From Alectoria sarmentosa (Eukaryota; Ascomycota; Lecanoromycetes; Lecanorales; Parmeliaceae): DNA of 64,000 bases. Shown here piece after piece: positions 10,625-22,826 of this stretch. How positions within the stretch are numbered: the first letter of the stretch is position 1; each line of letters opens with the position of its first letter. The stretch is taken from the NCBI GenBank assembly GCA_009733775.1, contig WOGZ01000070.1, forward strand, positions 62,001 to 126,000, given 5' to 3'. Below the pieces are notes generated by a model. It did no database searches. It was not told the DNA's origin and was given only the letters and a program-made list of their open reading frames with translations. Both the position numbers and the translations under genes were made by a program.

Positions 10625-12136
10625 ATGGCACTCTACCAACGAGTGCCGTACGAAACGCCTAATCGCCAAAACACAGTCGAGGATGAATCAGACCGAGAGG
10701 AAGAGGCGCTGGTGGAAGACTACAAGGAGCAGGTGCACTTCGACGACGGGATGAGTGAGCTGGGTCGGACTGCTTCGTTTGGAGGTGCAGGAGGAGGAGG
10801 GGGACCACAGGATATGCAAGCTCAGCTTGCTGCCGCTGCTACGCCTCTGGAGTATGGAGCAGCACTGGATACCAAGTTTGCGAGCTACGATAATTATTGC
10901 AACCTTTTCCACTACATCCTTAATTCAGAAGGTCCTGTGGACCTTGAGGTGCCTACAGTAAGCTTTGCCCCTCCTACTCCTAGATCTGTGACGTGAATGA
11001 ACTGATTGATTTCATAGTATTACTGGGCATGGGACGTAATTGACGAATTCATCTACCAATTCGAATCCTTCTGCCGCTACCGCAATCGCATCGCTCGCAC
11101 CGAATCCACCAGCGAAGAAGCTCAGCTCCTGCGCGATAATCCTAATACCTGGGGCTGCTACTCCGTCCTCAACGTCCTCTACTCTCTCATCCAGCGCAGC
11201 CAAATCAACGAGCAGCTTGACGCCATGAAGCGAAACGAAGATCCCAACCAAGTCGCTGGCGAATACGGAAACAGGCCTCTCTACAGAATGCTGGGTTACT
11301 TCTCGATCATAGGATTATTGCGGGTCCATTGCCTACTGGGGGATTTCTCGCTGGCGCTGAAGACGCTAGATGACATTGAGTTGAATAAGAAAGCTATGTT
11401 CGCACGAGTGATGGCAGCGCATTTCACGACGTATTACTATGTGGGCTTCAGCTATATGATGATGCGCCGCTACGCCGATGCCATTCGCATGTTTTCGCAC
11501 ATCCTCGTCTACGTCTCCCGGACCAAGAACTTCCAGAAGAACGCGCAGTACGACTCCGTCTCGAAGAAGAATGATCAGATGTACGCTCTCATTGCAATAT
11601 GCGTGGCGTTCAATCCCACGAAGCTGGATGATACGATCCACACAGCGTTGAGGGAGAAGTATGGTGACCAGCTTGTCAGACTGCAAAGAGGTGGACCTGA
11701 GGCTTTGCCGCTCTTTGAAGATCTGTTCCGAAGCGCATGCCCAAAATTTATCTCCCCCACACCCCCCGACTTCGACACCCCAGACCTGAACGTCGATCCC
11801 GTAGACCATCACTGCAAGATCTTCATGGATGAGGTTAAGAACACAATGTGGTCACCCACCGTGAAATCGTACCTGAAGCTCTACACAACTATGGACCTCA
11901 AAAAACTAGCTGGCTTCCTGGAGGTCGAGCCGGAGAAATTGAGGAGTTGGCTGCTCGTGAACAAGCAGAGGAGCAGGCAGGTGAGATGGAGTGAAGGTGC
12001 TTTATTGGACGGAGAGGTGGTGAATGGCAGTGATTTGGATTACGCGATGCAGGGTGACCTGATCCATATCAGTGAGGCGAAGGTGGGGAGGAGATTGGTG
12101 GATTGGTATCTGAGGAATTTGGCGAGGACGTATTAG
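10625..12136 (+). CDS. Eukaryotic translation initiation factor 3 subunit L
   Basis: eIF3l is a PCI-domain subunit of the eIF3 complex, which binds the 40S ribosome during initiation. There are two exons, 10625-10957 and 11018-12136 (483 aa), separated by a 60-nt intron with an in-phase join. Recognisable segments include YDNYCNLFHYILNSEGPVDLE, WDVIDEFIYQFESFCRYR, LYRMLGYFSIIGLLRVHCLLG, MMRRYADAIRMFSHIL, and a C-terminal PCI part around KLAGFLEVEPEKLRSWLL. The N-terminal 70 residues are acidic and then Gly-rich and poorly conserved. Budding yeast lacks this subunit, but it is general in filamentous fungi and animals. eIF3c lies 19 kb away on the same strand. Confidence 0.93.
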
Positions 12137-12502
12137 GATGGCGGAGGGGATTACGAGGCATGATTGGAAGGGTGGCTTTGCTAACATATGCCTGGTTTCA
12201 TGCTCGATCGTATGAGTTAACGCTGATAGAGAGAAAGACGAGCAGGATTGCCAAGCAAGGCTCAGAGCCATTAAGCATGCGTACGTCCCCCAAGTCACGG
12301 CCTCCCCTCGGATCAATTTTGTGCCATCGTAAAAAAGCAAGCGTACGAAACCTGTTGAACACTCAAGACCACAGAAGCCACTGTCACGAGCCGCCCTACA
12401 ACGATTTCTTCACAAGAAATGCCAATTGCTGGTCAGTTTTCCTTCTTTAAAATGGGCTCCCCACTGCAAGCCTTTTCTTGCAACCTTCCTATCCCTATCC
12501 CC
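12137..12502. other. Spacer downstream of eIF3l
   Basis: A 366-base convergent 3' region. No feature was recognised beyond expected 3' UTR sequence. Confidence 0.45.
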
Positions 12503-12739
12503 CTACGCTACCTGTACCCCCCCAGAACCCTTCCTCCACTCCTCAATCCACGCTGTGCTAACCTTGTCCCTCATAGCCGGGAACTCGGTCTCCAGAAGTA
12601 TGACAGCCGACTTCGGATCCTCGCCATTGTCGAGCCATTGCAGAAGGAAGGCTGTCATGGTGGGGTTCCAGCCGGCGGGCTCACGGGTGGTGTTGGTGGT
12701 GTTGGTGGTGCTGGTGGTGGTGCGGGATGGAGAAGACAT
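12503..12739 (-). CDS. Small hypothetical protein (78 aa)
   Basis: A single-exon frame from the ATG at 12739. A Thr/Ser/Asn-rich N-terminus, encoded by a GGT/GTT-rich simple repeat on the plus strand (12676-12720), is followed by a compact segment with AFLLQWLDNGEDPKSAVILL and EFPAMRDKVSTAWIEEW. The second half has the amphipathic look of a real helical protein and is why I keep it. I do not recognise the function. An in-frame extension upstream has no ATG. Confidence 0.45.
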   Translation of the reverse strand: MSSPSRTTTSTTNTTNTTREPAGWNPTMTAFLLQWLDNGEDPKSAVILLETEFPAMRDKVSTAWIEEWRKGSGGVQVA

Positions 12740-13609
12740 TGCTGGTGAGGAGCGGGCTGATAGGAAAGTTTTAAAGGACAAGCGTCGAGTCGGAGAATCC
12801 GAAATTTGTTGACTGTAATTCTGGCCTAAGCTGCCTGTGTCAGGTAGATGCCCAATTCAAAGCAGGTCGTGATCGTAACTGTGAATGAAGTGGAATGGTG
12901 GGTATGCGGCTTCAGAGTGTGATGATGCTCGAGGATAACGTTATTGAAGAAGCATGAAGAGATGCAGGCTCTTTAAAGTGTGGTATGCCTGTATGTTTGG
13001 ATCTGTGCCGGGAAAAGTGAAAGGCCGTAAAGGCGTGTCGTCCCTTCCTTTTGCCAAGCTGGAAGCACATATCCTGGAAATTGGTAGGCAATGAGGCTCT
13101 CATTGTTGTTCTGCCTCAGCACAACGGCTTCAGTCTCCAAAAAGGGTGCCTTATGTGCTTGATCTAGAATATGAAAGAGGGAGACGGCATCGGCGGTTGA
13201 TAACCAACATGACATATTGCCTGGTGGATGCGGGTGTAGCAGCTCGGACAGAAAGGCAAATGATATACAAAGGCGGTACCCTACGGCCTATGTTTCAAAA
13301 TGACGGGACCAACCTGGGAATGCACCTCCACGAGCAATGCAGGAACACGATGACCGATGAAGTAACAATATGGAAAATGCAAGAACTGGCCACAAGATTC
13401 AAGTGCTTCCATATTTCCTGTGGTGCGTATCTGATTCCTTCGTCACGGATCAAGCATGATCCGAATTGAAAACGCCAGTACCCGATGCATCCACCTGCCA
13501 GCCATGCCGAACGCTAATCCTTTCCATTTTTTTTCCAATATGCACCTGAGTAAACGCAGAATTAATATCGCCGGTAAGGGGCTGTTGTGAGGCTTCGTGG
13601 TCACACAAC
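12740..13609. other. Intergenic region
   Basis: About 870 bases between two minus-strand genes. No coding sequence with convincing character was found, and no repeat was seen. Confidence 0.45.
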
Positions 13610-14613
13610 CTAGAAAATGCCGCTGACGAACCAGGTAAAGGACAGTACAGTGACGATACACATGCCGAACATGAACTTCAGAGCTTGCCGCTCCGTGTCC
13701 GATAGCGCTGCGCTGCATACCGCACAGGTCCAGTCTGCCAAGCCCCGAGTCAGTATACAGCCTTGTGGGCGCGTGCTTTCGAAAAGGACTTACCAGCCAA
13801 CGGCGTATATTTCTGCGGGATGTACATGCCGAAAGTGAAGTCATCTGATACACCGAGCTTGCCCGCCGATGCCACCTCTGTGATGGCCTCTTGAGCATCA
13901 TAGATTACCAGTGTATACGTCTCCGTCAGCAGCGGCGCTGTTCCCGTGATATCAGGTGAAGTATCCCAGACAACACTCCCTGTCTTTTCAAAGCTCGCGT
14001 TACTTTGTAATGTGTATGTCGCGCTGTTGGCACTGCAAGAGATCAAAACATCTACCTTTGAAGGCGTGATCGAGAGGGAGGTGTAATTCCAGGCGAATGA
14101 GACATAGTCGCCTATCTTGTAGTATGTTGTTTGAGCCAATGCGGAGGGCGTGATCATATTGACGCCCCCAGCAGGCAGGACGGGATTGACGCTCTGGGTT
14201 GTCGCAGCGGCCTTCTGAGTCCCGCTGGCGCTGGCTGCTGCTCCCGATGTGGCCGCTGCCGTAGTGCTGGCTTTGGCTGTCTTGGAGGCTGCAGTACCGA
14301 TAGCTGAATTCGAATTTGATTTGGACTCTGATTTCGAATCTGAATTGGTGGTCTTGGATGCCGCATCCGATGTTTTCGAAGGGGATGCAGTCGAAGATGT
14401 AGAAGTTGTGTCTGAATGTAGTGTCAGTCACCAATCCTGGGGCCCCAGCAAGAAAGGACCACCAAAGCTCTTACCACTCTTTGAATCTTCTTGCCTCCGT
14501 AGGATCAAGCCTTCTATATCTTTGTATGATGGCGGCCATGGCCAAGCCGAGGTAACCGAGGTGAGGAGGAAAAGCGTCAAGAGGAGATGGCTGAGTCGAA
14601 ATCGTTGGACCAT
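13610..14613 (-). CDS. Secretory-pathway protein of the DUF7137 family
   Basis: Minus-strand exons are 14613-14475, 14411-13794 and 13734-13610 (293 aa). The N-terminus has a clear signal peptide (RLSHLLLTLFLLTSVTSAW). Next is a long Ser/Thr/Lys/Ala linker (residues about 47-110), then a beta-rich globular domain starting at LPAGGVNMITPSALAQTTYY and running through IGDYVSFAWNYTSLSITPS to FGMYIPQKYTPLA. The end carries a CxxC (WTCAVCSAALSD) and a C-terminal hydrophobic segment (FGMCIVTVLSFTWFVSGIF) that should anchor the protein. This order matches the fungal family called DUF7137 as I remember it. The molecular role is unknown; a type I membrane protein of the ER or cell surface is the likely topology. 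Confidence 0.8.
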
Positions 14614-15259
14614 GATGGGCGGTCGAAGTGGATGACCTATATCAGATGCCCAGTATCCAGATCTCCGAGAAGCTCTTCTTCCTTGTCGAAGATATCCAAG
14701 GGTTCGGGACCGCAGTCGACCGTCCGGGGGGTGTTGTCGATCTTGGCTGATTCCTAAGCCCTTGGCAAGTCGGACAAAAAGCACACAGGTCCAGGGAGAT
14801 ATTAACAGAGGAAAGAAATGGTTAGCTAGTAAAGCGAGCGTTGAGGCAGTAAACGAGTGTTTGCCAAGAATGAAGACAATAGCTGCATGGGTAGACGTTG
14901 TTATTGTTGTTGTTGTTGTGATCTGAAGACGAGGGGGAAGTTGTTTTGCTACGGCGAAGATTCTATTTTTGGTTGACTGGTTGCCACCACTCAAGAGTAA
15001 GATCCTTCCCAGCTTCCCAGTACGATCTGAATACGAAGAATCAATGATCCGCATCAGCTTTGCTCCATCATGGGTGTCAAGTGCATATGAGTTGGCTACT
15101 GATTTCGAGCACACGGTACGAGTACCTAGGTCATCCTGTTTGAATGCCATTGTTCCTTGTTGAAGTGCCTGATGCAAATGCTACTCCCGCTATAAAACCG
15201 ATAGATCTATGGGTATCATGCCCCTAGACCACAACTCCACGCGATGCCCATGCTCATCC
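14614..15259. other. Intergenic region with a (TTG)n microsatellite
   Basis: A 646-base spacer upstream of the DUF7137 gene and downstream of the Rad26 gene. A short TTG/TTA trinucleotide run lies at about 14899-14921. No gene was recognised; minus-strand open frames here are in-frame leaders without support. Confidence 0.5.
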
Positions 15260-18200
15260 TCATGCTTTGGATCTGTATTCGTCTTTCAACACCCAACGCC
15301 CTCTTCCCCTGGTACCTCGCTCCAATTTTGCGATCTCTGTGAGCATCGCCTTGAACTCCGCTGTCTTCTCCGTCGTGTTGCAGTATCTGTTAAAGTGATC
15401 GATCAACATCTGCGTATGCACCTGCCCTCCTTGAACGACAAGATAGTCTCGTATCATCTTGATGAAGTCTGTACCCTTTGGTCCCGAAGCATTGCTGTTT
15501 GCTGTATTCCCCCGTGGACCATTCGCGACGCCTCTTGCAGCTTGCCTGTTCTGCAAACCTGCTAAAATGCCGGAAGAAGCTGGTCCACCCCTCCCTCGTC
15601 CAAGTCCTCGCTGCTGCTGCTCTGGTCTTCCCGCTGTTCCAAACTGGCCAGTCCACGTCGGAGTACCTACTGGTACATTTCTTGCCGCTTCACCTGCTTT
15701 CTTCAATTCTTTCGCAGCCTCAGCTGCCACCCTCTTCGCCTCTTTCTCGATCATCTTTGGGTCCGCCGTGATGACTTTCTTGCCATTGACGATCTGGTCA
15801 TGCTCCAAGGCAGACTGTACCCCAGACCTGGCGAAGATGCCTTCCATGACACGAGCTTCTGAGTTCGCAGCTCCATTAGAGGCAACCTTGCGTTCCTCTT
15901 CCTCTTCGCCATAGAAGCGCTCCATCGAAGCTACTCCGTTCAAATCGCGGACAATGGAGGCATTGTCACCTCCTTGAATAGTACTGGCTGAAGTCGCCCT
16001 GTTGGTCTCGCCACTGCTTGCCATTGGCTCGGCAGGTGGCTCTCTATTGTCAAATCGCACCTCAGTACCTTTGAAGAGCGTACTAGTCTCGGTAGCAGGC
16101 TCGTCAGCTCCACCAAGCGTGAATAGGTCGTGTAGATCCTTCATCTGGAATGTCTGCCGTTGCTTCGGATCCCTCAGGATCTTGTTGATGAGGAATTGCT
16201 TGAAAAGCTGGCGGTGGTATATCTTCTCCTCGATGGTCCCAGCAGTCATTAGTCGGTAGATTATAACTTCTCGTTTCTGACCTAAACGCCAAGCTCTTTC
16301 ACGTGCCTGGACGTCGGTTGACGGGTTCCAGTCCGGGTCGTAGATGATGACTCGATTGGCTCCAGTAAGATTGATGCCAAGGCCCCCCACTTTTGTGGTA
16401 AGAAGGAAGACGTGAGCGATGGGGTTGTTGTTGAATTCATTCACTAAGCCCTGCCGAGCGTGAATCGGGGTGGTGCCGTCCATGCGGCGATAGTTGAAGC
16501 CTCCTATAGAACCAATGAACTTTTCGAGGATGTCGAGCATGATCCGATGCTGAGCAAAGAGCAAAGTCTTATTCCCTTGTTCTTTCCAGAGCTCTAACAA
16601 TGCCTTTACAACCTGCATCTTGCCCGACTTGGAGCCACTACCATAATTATACCCAGGCTTGACGGAGAGAACTTTGTGATCCTGCAGGTCTGGATGGTTG
16701 CAAATCTTCCGTAAGATGTCGACACCGTACAAGACCTGACGTTTGCCATTTATAATGGCTTTGAGATCATCGGACGCAAGGAAATTCTCATATGTGTCAC
16801 GCTGGAATTTGGTCAGCTTGCAGAAAAGTACCTGCTCGCTCTTCTTAGGCAAGTCAGACGCAACATCAGCTTTGAATCTTTGCAGTAGGTATGGGGATAT
16901 CGTTTCTTTCAATGTCTCGGCACACTGCATGGCGGTCTGGACTTGGAGATTTGAAGCATTGGCATACCCACCTTGCCGTATTGGGAACTCGAACTGTTGG
17001 CGAAAATTGACCAGGGTACCGAGTCGCATTGGGAAGACAAAATCAAAGAGGGACCACAGCTCCACGAGGTTGTTCTGCATAGGCGTTCCCGACAAGATGA
17101 TACGGTTTGCGGTTCTTAATTCCTTGCAATAGATCGTGATAGCCGTGTTCGGATTGCGAATTTTATGCCCTTCGTCAAGCACGGCATACTCCCAGTCTGT
17201 TGGAATCAGAAGCTCCGCGTAACTCTGTAATCCAGAGTAAGTCGTGACTAGGATATGTCCTTCTTGAACCACGCGATCCACGATTCTCCTTGCCGATTTC
17301 TGAGCCTTTGTCAAAGGCTTGTTTCCCATCGATCTTGGAGCTGCCGACATGAGCTCATCTTCTTCCCGAGACTCTCGACCTACGTCAATCATGCCACTCC
17401 CAGAAGTGTGGAGGATTGATACACGAAAAGGAGGCCACCACGTGTGGAATTCATTGACCCATTGCTTCATAACTGTAGCTGGCGACACAACAATCACAGG
17501 CTTCGTAATCTTCTGACTATAGTGCAGCCCGCCCAAGAATGCGATGATCTGTATTGTTTTCCCCAGGCCCATCTCATCGCCTACAATACCACCCACTTGC
17601 TGCGAATAAAGCTCCCACAACCATTGGACCCCGGTCTTCTGGTAATCAAACAGCGAAGGGTATATGTCTCCTGGGATGCGATAACCACCCCCGAGCTCAG
17701 TATCTGGCGTGACAGGGTGTGGTAGGTGCCATTCCTCTTCCGAGTCGTGGCCGTTTTGTGTCTCTGCGGTTCTCAGAACATCGTCCATCGGTGTTTCAGA
17801 CTCCACTACTGAGCTCGCGGCTGCTCTGGCTATGGCTTTCGTTCGCGCTGCGCTCCTCCTGCTGACCCAGCTGCGCAAGCGATTCTGGTATAAACGCTCA
17901 TTCCCGTCATCCAGGCCAGTCAAGTCCTCCTTTTCACTCCCTACGGAAAGCTTCTTTTTGCGCATGCCTCCAGTCCTCCATTGAGGCATCGCGTCCATGA
18001 GTGTGGCGTCTTCCGACTCCTCGTCAGTTTCCGGTTCCGACTCCCCCAGAGCTGCCTTCTCACGGTCGTCCAGTTCAGAGATATAATCGTCTACTTCATC
18101 TTCAGAGTACACCTCTCTTTCCAAATTTACCTTCGCTGTAGACATCTGCTGTGAACCATTGGCGTGTCCTTCAATGGGCGGTATCTTCATGTGCAGACGT

Positions 18201-18967
18201 CGCCGTTTCTTTGGCCTATCTGAGTCTCCTGGCATTTCGGGAGTAGAATCATCCTCCTCATCGTCCCTGAAGCCAGGTTGGAGTAGATTGCGGTGGGACA
18301 GTATGTCCGTGGTCTGTGGTTCATCATCGACAGCCTCATCTTCAGCCTCCTCTTCCTCAGCATCAAAGAGTACACCTTGAAGGGTAGAATCATCACGGCT
18401 GAGTGTCTTCCCGGGCATCCTAGAGAATGGAGTAATTTTTCCTGTTCGAATGAGGAAATCTCGTTGGCTTTCATTCGGCATTCTTCGATTCCCGGTCTCC
18501 TCGTCAGGGCGAACGTCATCGTGGGCTTCTTCTGCGTGTCTCCCTTCAATGCGTGCCTCTATCTGCTCGAGATCACTCGTCAGAGCTCTGATACTAGCTT
18601 CAAGATGTGAGACTTCCGCATTGAGACGTGTAGCCGTAGCCGATCCTGTAGGGCGCCCTCTGCGTTCGCTAAGTCTCCTGACTTGATTTTCTAGCTTTTC
18701 CTTGTCTCCCCGAGTCTTCTCCAAACGCTTCTGATCCCTCTCATCGGCTTGCTCGTTCAACAACTGGTCTGCTTGACGACCGATGTCTCGCTCGAGGTCA
18801 TCTTGATCCTTGATTTCTGTGGCAAGGTCCTTTAGACGGCTAGCTTCGTCTTCGCCCAAAGTATTCTCCCGCGCGAGTTTTGGCTGAGATTTCTCGTCGC
18901 TTGCTTTAGCTGAGTGTCCACCATCCTGCATATCGTCGTTGTTTGTAGACTGCAAGGATGGGTACAT
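15260..18967 (-). CDS. RAD26: CSB/ERCC6-type Swi2/Snf2 ATPase (Rad26/Rhp26)
   Basis: A DNA-dependent ATPase of transcription-coupled nucleotide excision repair that acts on RNA polymerase II stalled at lesions. It is one uninterrupted 1235-aa frame. The N-terminal ~390 residues are charged and include coiled-coil-like stretches (residues 20-150). The Snf2 core follows with motif I GDEMGLGKT at about 466, motif II DEGHKI at about 600, LSGTPMQNNL, RRMDGTTP, and motif VI around DWNPSTDVQARERAWRLGQK at about 884. The C-terminus contains a small helical segment (VVQGGQVHTQMLIDHF...) ending in GRGRWVLKDEYRS, similar to the C-terminal region of CSB orthologs. The start ATG at 18967 is the first in frame. 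The gene is divergent from YAK1 with 879 bp between the starts. The ELOF1 and CSA partners are not in the window. Confidence 0.93.
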   Translation of the reverse strand: MYPSLQSTNNDDMQDGGHSAKASDEKSQPKLARENTLGEDEASRLKDLATEIKDQDDLERDIGRQADQLLNEQADERDQKRLEKTRGDKEKLENQVRRLSERRGRPTGSATATRLNAEVSHLEASIRALTSDLEQIEARIEGRHAEEAHDDVRPDEETGNRRMPNESQRDFLIRTGKITPFSRMPGKTLSRDDSTLQGVLFDAEEEEAEDEAVDDEPQTTDILSHRNLLQPGFRDDEEDDSTPEMPGDSDRPKKRRRLHMKIPPIEGHANGSQQMSTAKVNLEREVYSEDEVDDYISELDDREKAALGESEPETDEESEDATLMDAMPQWRTGGMRKKKLSVGSEKEDLTGLDDGNERLYQNRLRSWVSRRSAARTKAIARAAASSVVESETPMDDVLRTAETQNGHDSEEEWHLPHPVTPDTELGGGYRIPGDIYPSLFDYQKTGVQWLWELYSQQVGGIVGDEMGLGKTIQIIAFLGGLHYSQKITKPVIVVSPATVMKQWVNEFHTWWPPFRVSILHTSGSGMIDVGRESREEDELMSAAPRSMGNKPLTKAQKSARRIVDRVVQEGHILVTTYSGLQSYAELLIPTDWEYAVLDEGHKIRNPNTAITIYCKELRTANRIILSGTPMQNNLVELWSLFDFVFPMRLGTLVNFRQQFEFPIRQGGYANASNLQVQTAMQCAETLKETISPYLLQRFKADVASDLPKKSEQVLFCKLTKFQRDTYENFLASDDLKAIINGKRQVLYGVDILRKICNHPDLQDHKVLSVKPGYNYGSGSKSGKMQVVKALLELWKEQGNKTLLFAQHRIMLDILEKFIGSIGGFNYRRMDGTTPIHARQGLVNEFNNNPIAHVFLLTTKVGGLGINLTGANRVIIYDPDWNPSTDVQARERAWRLGQKREVIIYRLMTAGTIEEKIYHRQLFKQFLINKILRDPKQRQTFQMKDLHDLFTLGGADEPATETSTLFKGTEVRFDNREPPAEPMASSGETNRATSASTIQGGDNASIVRDLNGVASMERFYGEEEEERKVASNGAANSEARVMEGIFARSGVQSALEHDQIVNGKKVITADPKMIEKEAKRVAAEAAKELKKAGEAARNVPVGTPTWTGQFGTAGRPEQQQRGLGRGRGGPASSGILAGLQNRQAARGVANGPRGNTANSNASGPKGTDFIKMIRDYLVVQGGQVHTQMLIDHFNRYCNTTEKTAEFKAMLTEIAKLERGTRGRGRWVLKDEYRSKA

Positions 18968-19846
18968 ATTTGATCAGATGTGAGAATAAAAGCTTCCATC
19001 AACAATTGTGAATTGCTGTTATGCTAGCGAATCAGTGAAGCGCTGCGGAAGTCAACAAAGGATTAACGGACTGATCTATTCATTCACCTTTATGCTATAG
19101 ATTTCCGAACTCACATCCTCGTCTCACACCTGCACAGATCGTGCATCCAAAAAGAAAGGGAATGTAGCGCCAACTGTACGGCGATGAACGTATTGACATT
19201 CTGATACTCAGTCTATCCAGACAGAACGCGATAGTCTACTCGTGGAAGCAGATGATTTTGTTTGAGAGCTTTCTGCATATAATGACATTCCAGACAATGC
19301 TCTTACGTAGTGAATGCCGTTGCGGCGGGAAGTTCCGCCCTCCAGGTCCCTGCGGCGCTCATGGCCCACTCTGTTCAGATAACTACTCACCTACTACCTA
19401 CTCTACTCAATACTTATTCTCCACCATCACAACTCGCTGTCAACGTACAGGATAGTTTCACCCTACTCGTACGCATGCTTCTTCATGGATGTACTTAGGG
19501 CTCTGAACATCCACCGGGCAGTCGGGCAGGCCGATCGCGAAGGGCAGCTTGCATAGCTCTAGCCTAAGCCGCTATATCCACCATCGGGCAGGGGCACTTC
19601 GAAAAGCAGCAGGCCTCAGGCGCTCATGCTTCTCACCCCCCACATTGAAACCACGGGCAAGTAGCCGCTCTTGAAGTCGTCTCGGACCTGGTTTGCTTTT
19701 GGTTGCTATCATCTTTGCCTCCTAGCGTCGCAGGCCACGCCAGTTTCTCGCCCTTCTCGCCCAAGAAGGACGGCCAATTGCTGCTTAACGCTACACGAAG
19801 CACGATACTCGCCTTGGCCTCCCACAATTCGCCAGCAAGCGCTACA
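18968..19846. other. Divergent promoter region RAD26 / YAK1
   Basis: 879 bases carrying both 5' UTRs and promoters. No TATA box or other definite element can be singled out. A frame in phase with YAK1 extends upstream to about 19703 but has no ATG before 19847. Confidence 0.5.
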
Positions 19847-22826
19847 ATGGATCAGAGTTGGCAGCCTTACACAGATGTTACAGCAGCAAGCCGACAGGGG
19901 CGATACCCACAAACAGGACAGCAACCAGCGAATGGTTCGGCGCAGCATCAGCCGCAGTCTGGATATAGCTATGAAGCTTATCAAACTCCATCGATACCTT
20001 CTCAACCACAATCAATGGCGGTATCGCCCATCGGGACTCCCCGTACGCGTGCCTATTCTGGAGACGGAGATGTTGCAATGGAAGATGCAGATCCCTACAA
20101 TAGGATGAAGTACCCTTCAAGGCCCACTCATTCGCAACGCCCTTCTGCACAGTATCTGGGACAGGAGGACTCTTCGGCCGCAAGAAGATATTCGCCAATG
20201 AAGGCTTTATCACCTTCTTCGCCTTACGCTCCTAGCTCCCAGCAATCGAGTCAAAGTCCATACGGACAGTATCCATCCCAAAGCACTTCGGCGCGACAGT
20301 CACCAACGCGCTCGAACCACTACTCGACTCCATCTCAACCGTACTATTCGACACCAAGTGAGTCATTAAGCATGTCAAGCAGCCCTTCCCCCCCTGAGCC
20401 TGGAGAAAATTTTGCCATGATGCTAATCGTGCTTTAGCATCTTCGAGGCAACCCCCCTTACAGCTTCCTCCCATCCACCCAAATTCTGACAGCACCGAAC
20501 AATTCTATCCTAGTTCTGCAACAGCGCAATTGAACGCTGTTTTCGGCCGTGAGACAAAGTCACCGCGGCAAATGCGGCCAATTCACCCTGGCACTGCAGA
20601 TATGCCACGAGGATCAGTACCGAGGTTTAATAAATTAGATTCCGCACAGGATCTTCAGCCTAGAGTCAATCCGCAGCCTGCTTTCCGGCGAGCAAATCCA
20701 GAGGGCGGTTTCATTAGCGTAAGCTTGCTTGCTTGATGAAATTATCTACTATTACTGATACATCTGGTTTTAGCCTTTGCAAGCATTGACCACTCATCTA
20801 CCCTCGACATACCGGATATGCAACCCAGCTTTCAAATACGAGTCCTCCAGAAATCCACGACGAGTCCTTACTAAGCCGAGCAAAGGAGTCAAGAACGACG
20901 GGTATGATAATGAAGACAGCGACTACATCTTGTTTGTCAATGATATACTAGGTAACGAAGAGAAAGGGCACAAGTAAGTCCTATGATCCAAAGTGTGCCT
21001 TGAATCGCATTACTGATGCGCTGCACTAGGAACAGATATCTTATACTCGATGTTCTTGGCCAAGGTACCTTCGGACAGGTGGTGAAATGCCAAAACCTGA
21101 GAACGCAGGAAGTAGTTGCGGTGAAGGTTGTCAAGAACAGAACGGCGTACTTCAATCAAAGCATGATGGAGGTCTCAGTGCTGGACTTGGTAAATTATAC
21201 AAACGTTCAATCCAAATAGACGACTGACTGGATACGCAGCTCAACGGCAAGTTGGACAAGAACGACGACCATCACCTTCTACGACTGAAAGATACCTTCA
21301 TTCATCGGCAGCATCTGTGCTTGGTCTTTGAGCTGCTCAGCGTGAATCTTTACGAATTAATCAAACAGAACCAATTCCGTGGATTGAGCACGACGCTAGT
21401 GAGGGTATTTGCACAGCAGCTCTTGAATGGATTGGGTCTGCTCAACAAAGCAAGGCTCATACACTGTGACCTCAAACCGGAAAATATCCTGCTAAAGAAC
21501 CTTGAGAGTCCGGTCATCAAGATCATCGATTTCGGCTCAGCTTGCGATGAGAGACAAACAGTATATACTTACATCCAATCACGATTCTACCGGTCGCCAG
21601 AAGTGCTCTTGGGACTACCGTACTCCTCAGCGATCGATATGTGGTCGCTGGGCTGCATTGTGGTGGAGCTTTTTCTGGGCCTCCCCTTGTTCCCAGGTTC
21701 GTCTGAGTATAATCAAGTATCTCGGATAACGGAGATGCTTGGTCTAGCCCCAACGTGGATGTTGGAAATGGGAAAACAATCAGGAGAGTTCTTCGAAAAG
21801 ACTCATGACGACTATGGTAGACGCACCTACCGTCTCAAGCCAATGGAGCAGTATTCGCGGGAGCACGGCTCGAAGGAGCAGCCAAGCAAGAAGTATTTCC
21901 AGGCAACGACTTTACCAGAGATTATACGGAGCTATGCGATGCCAAGGAAAAACATGAAGCCTGCTGAGATTGAACGAGGTACGTGCCAGCCGAGAAATCA
22001 TAGTCTGTCTAACTGACTTTGCCTAGAAATGACTAATCGCCATGCTTTCATCGATTTCGTACGCGGCTTACTCAACATAAACCCGCTCGAACGCTGGTCT
22101 CCCCAGCAAGCCAAACTGCATCCATTCATCACGCAGCAGAAATTCACCGGACCCTTCGTTCCGCCAATGAATTTGAAATCCTCTTCTGTCACAAAATCAC
22201 CGGCTCCTGGCGTTCAGCAACAGCAGCAGGCCGAAGCTGTTAGCAAGCAGCGAGCTCAAGCGGCTCAGGCGCAGGCTCAGGCTCAGGCACAAGCACAAGC
22301 ACAATCGGCAGCCCAGAACGCGTACGTCGCGAACATGCAGATGAGCCAGTACACGCAAACTCCGCTTGGTCAAGCACCTCCAGTGTACAACAACATGTAT
22401 ACACCTCAACAAGGAGCACCCCCACCTTACTCTGCGGCCCCAGCCACCTTTGGTCAGCAGATAGGCATGATGCAACAAGCGCCCAGCCAGATTGCCCCAA
22501 CGCAATACACTCCTCAACAGAACCTGTATGCGCAAGCTGCAACGAGAGCAGGGCGGCAACGCGCCTCAACCATGGACCAACAGCAAGGAGGGATACCTCA
22601 ATCGATCCAGAGGGTGGCGAGCCACCTTAATCCGATGGAGCCAATTCGTTTACAGCCAAGTCCCGCATACTACCCTCCACCGCCAGAAGGTTATGTCGAT
22701 CCGAATGCCGCGAATGCCAGGAGGAGGGGGAGCCGTGCAGCAAGCGGTCGGAACCGAAATTTCATACAGACTTTGGAAGATCGGACCATGGAGGAGGGAT
22801 TTGTTAACCAGTCACAATGGCACTGA
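19847..22826 (+). CDS. YAK1: Dual-specificity tyrosine-regulated kinase Yak1 (DYRK family)
   Basis: A nutrient- and stress-responsive kinase acting downstream of PKA/TOR signalling. Six exons: 19847-20357, 20438-20718, 20774-20973, 21030-21189, 21240-21978 and 22027-22826 (896 aa). Residues 1-320 are Ser/Gln/Pro-rich and disordered. The kinase domain starts at about 332 with NRYLILDVLGQGTFGQVVKC. It continues with the ATP-binding Lys in AVKVVKN, the DYRK-type catalytic loop HCDLKPENILL (about 459), DFGSAC, and the activation loop YTYIQSRFYRSPE, whose second Tyr is the autophosphorylated residue in DYRKs. The domain closes near HPFITQQKF. The tail is Gln/Ala-rich, including a run of QAQA dipeptides encoded at 22264-22305, a likely length-variable repeat. 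All introns are 49-80 nt and phase-consistent. Confidence 0.94.
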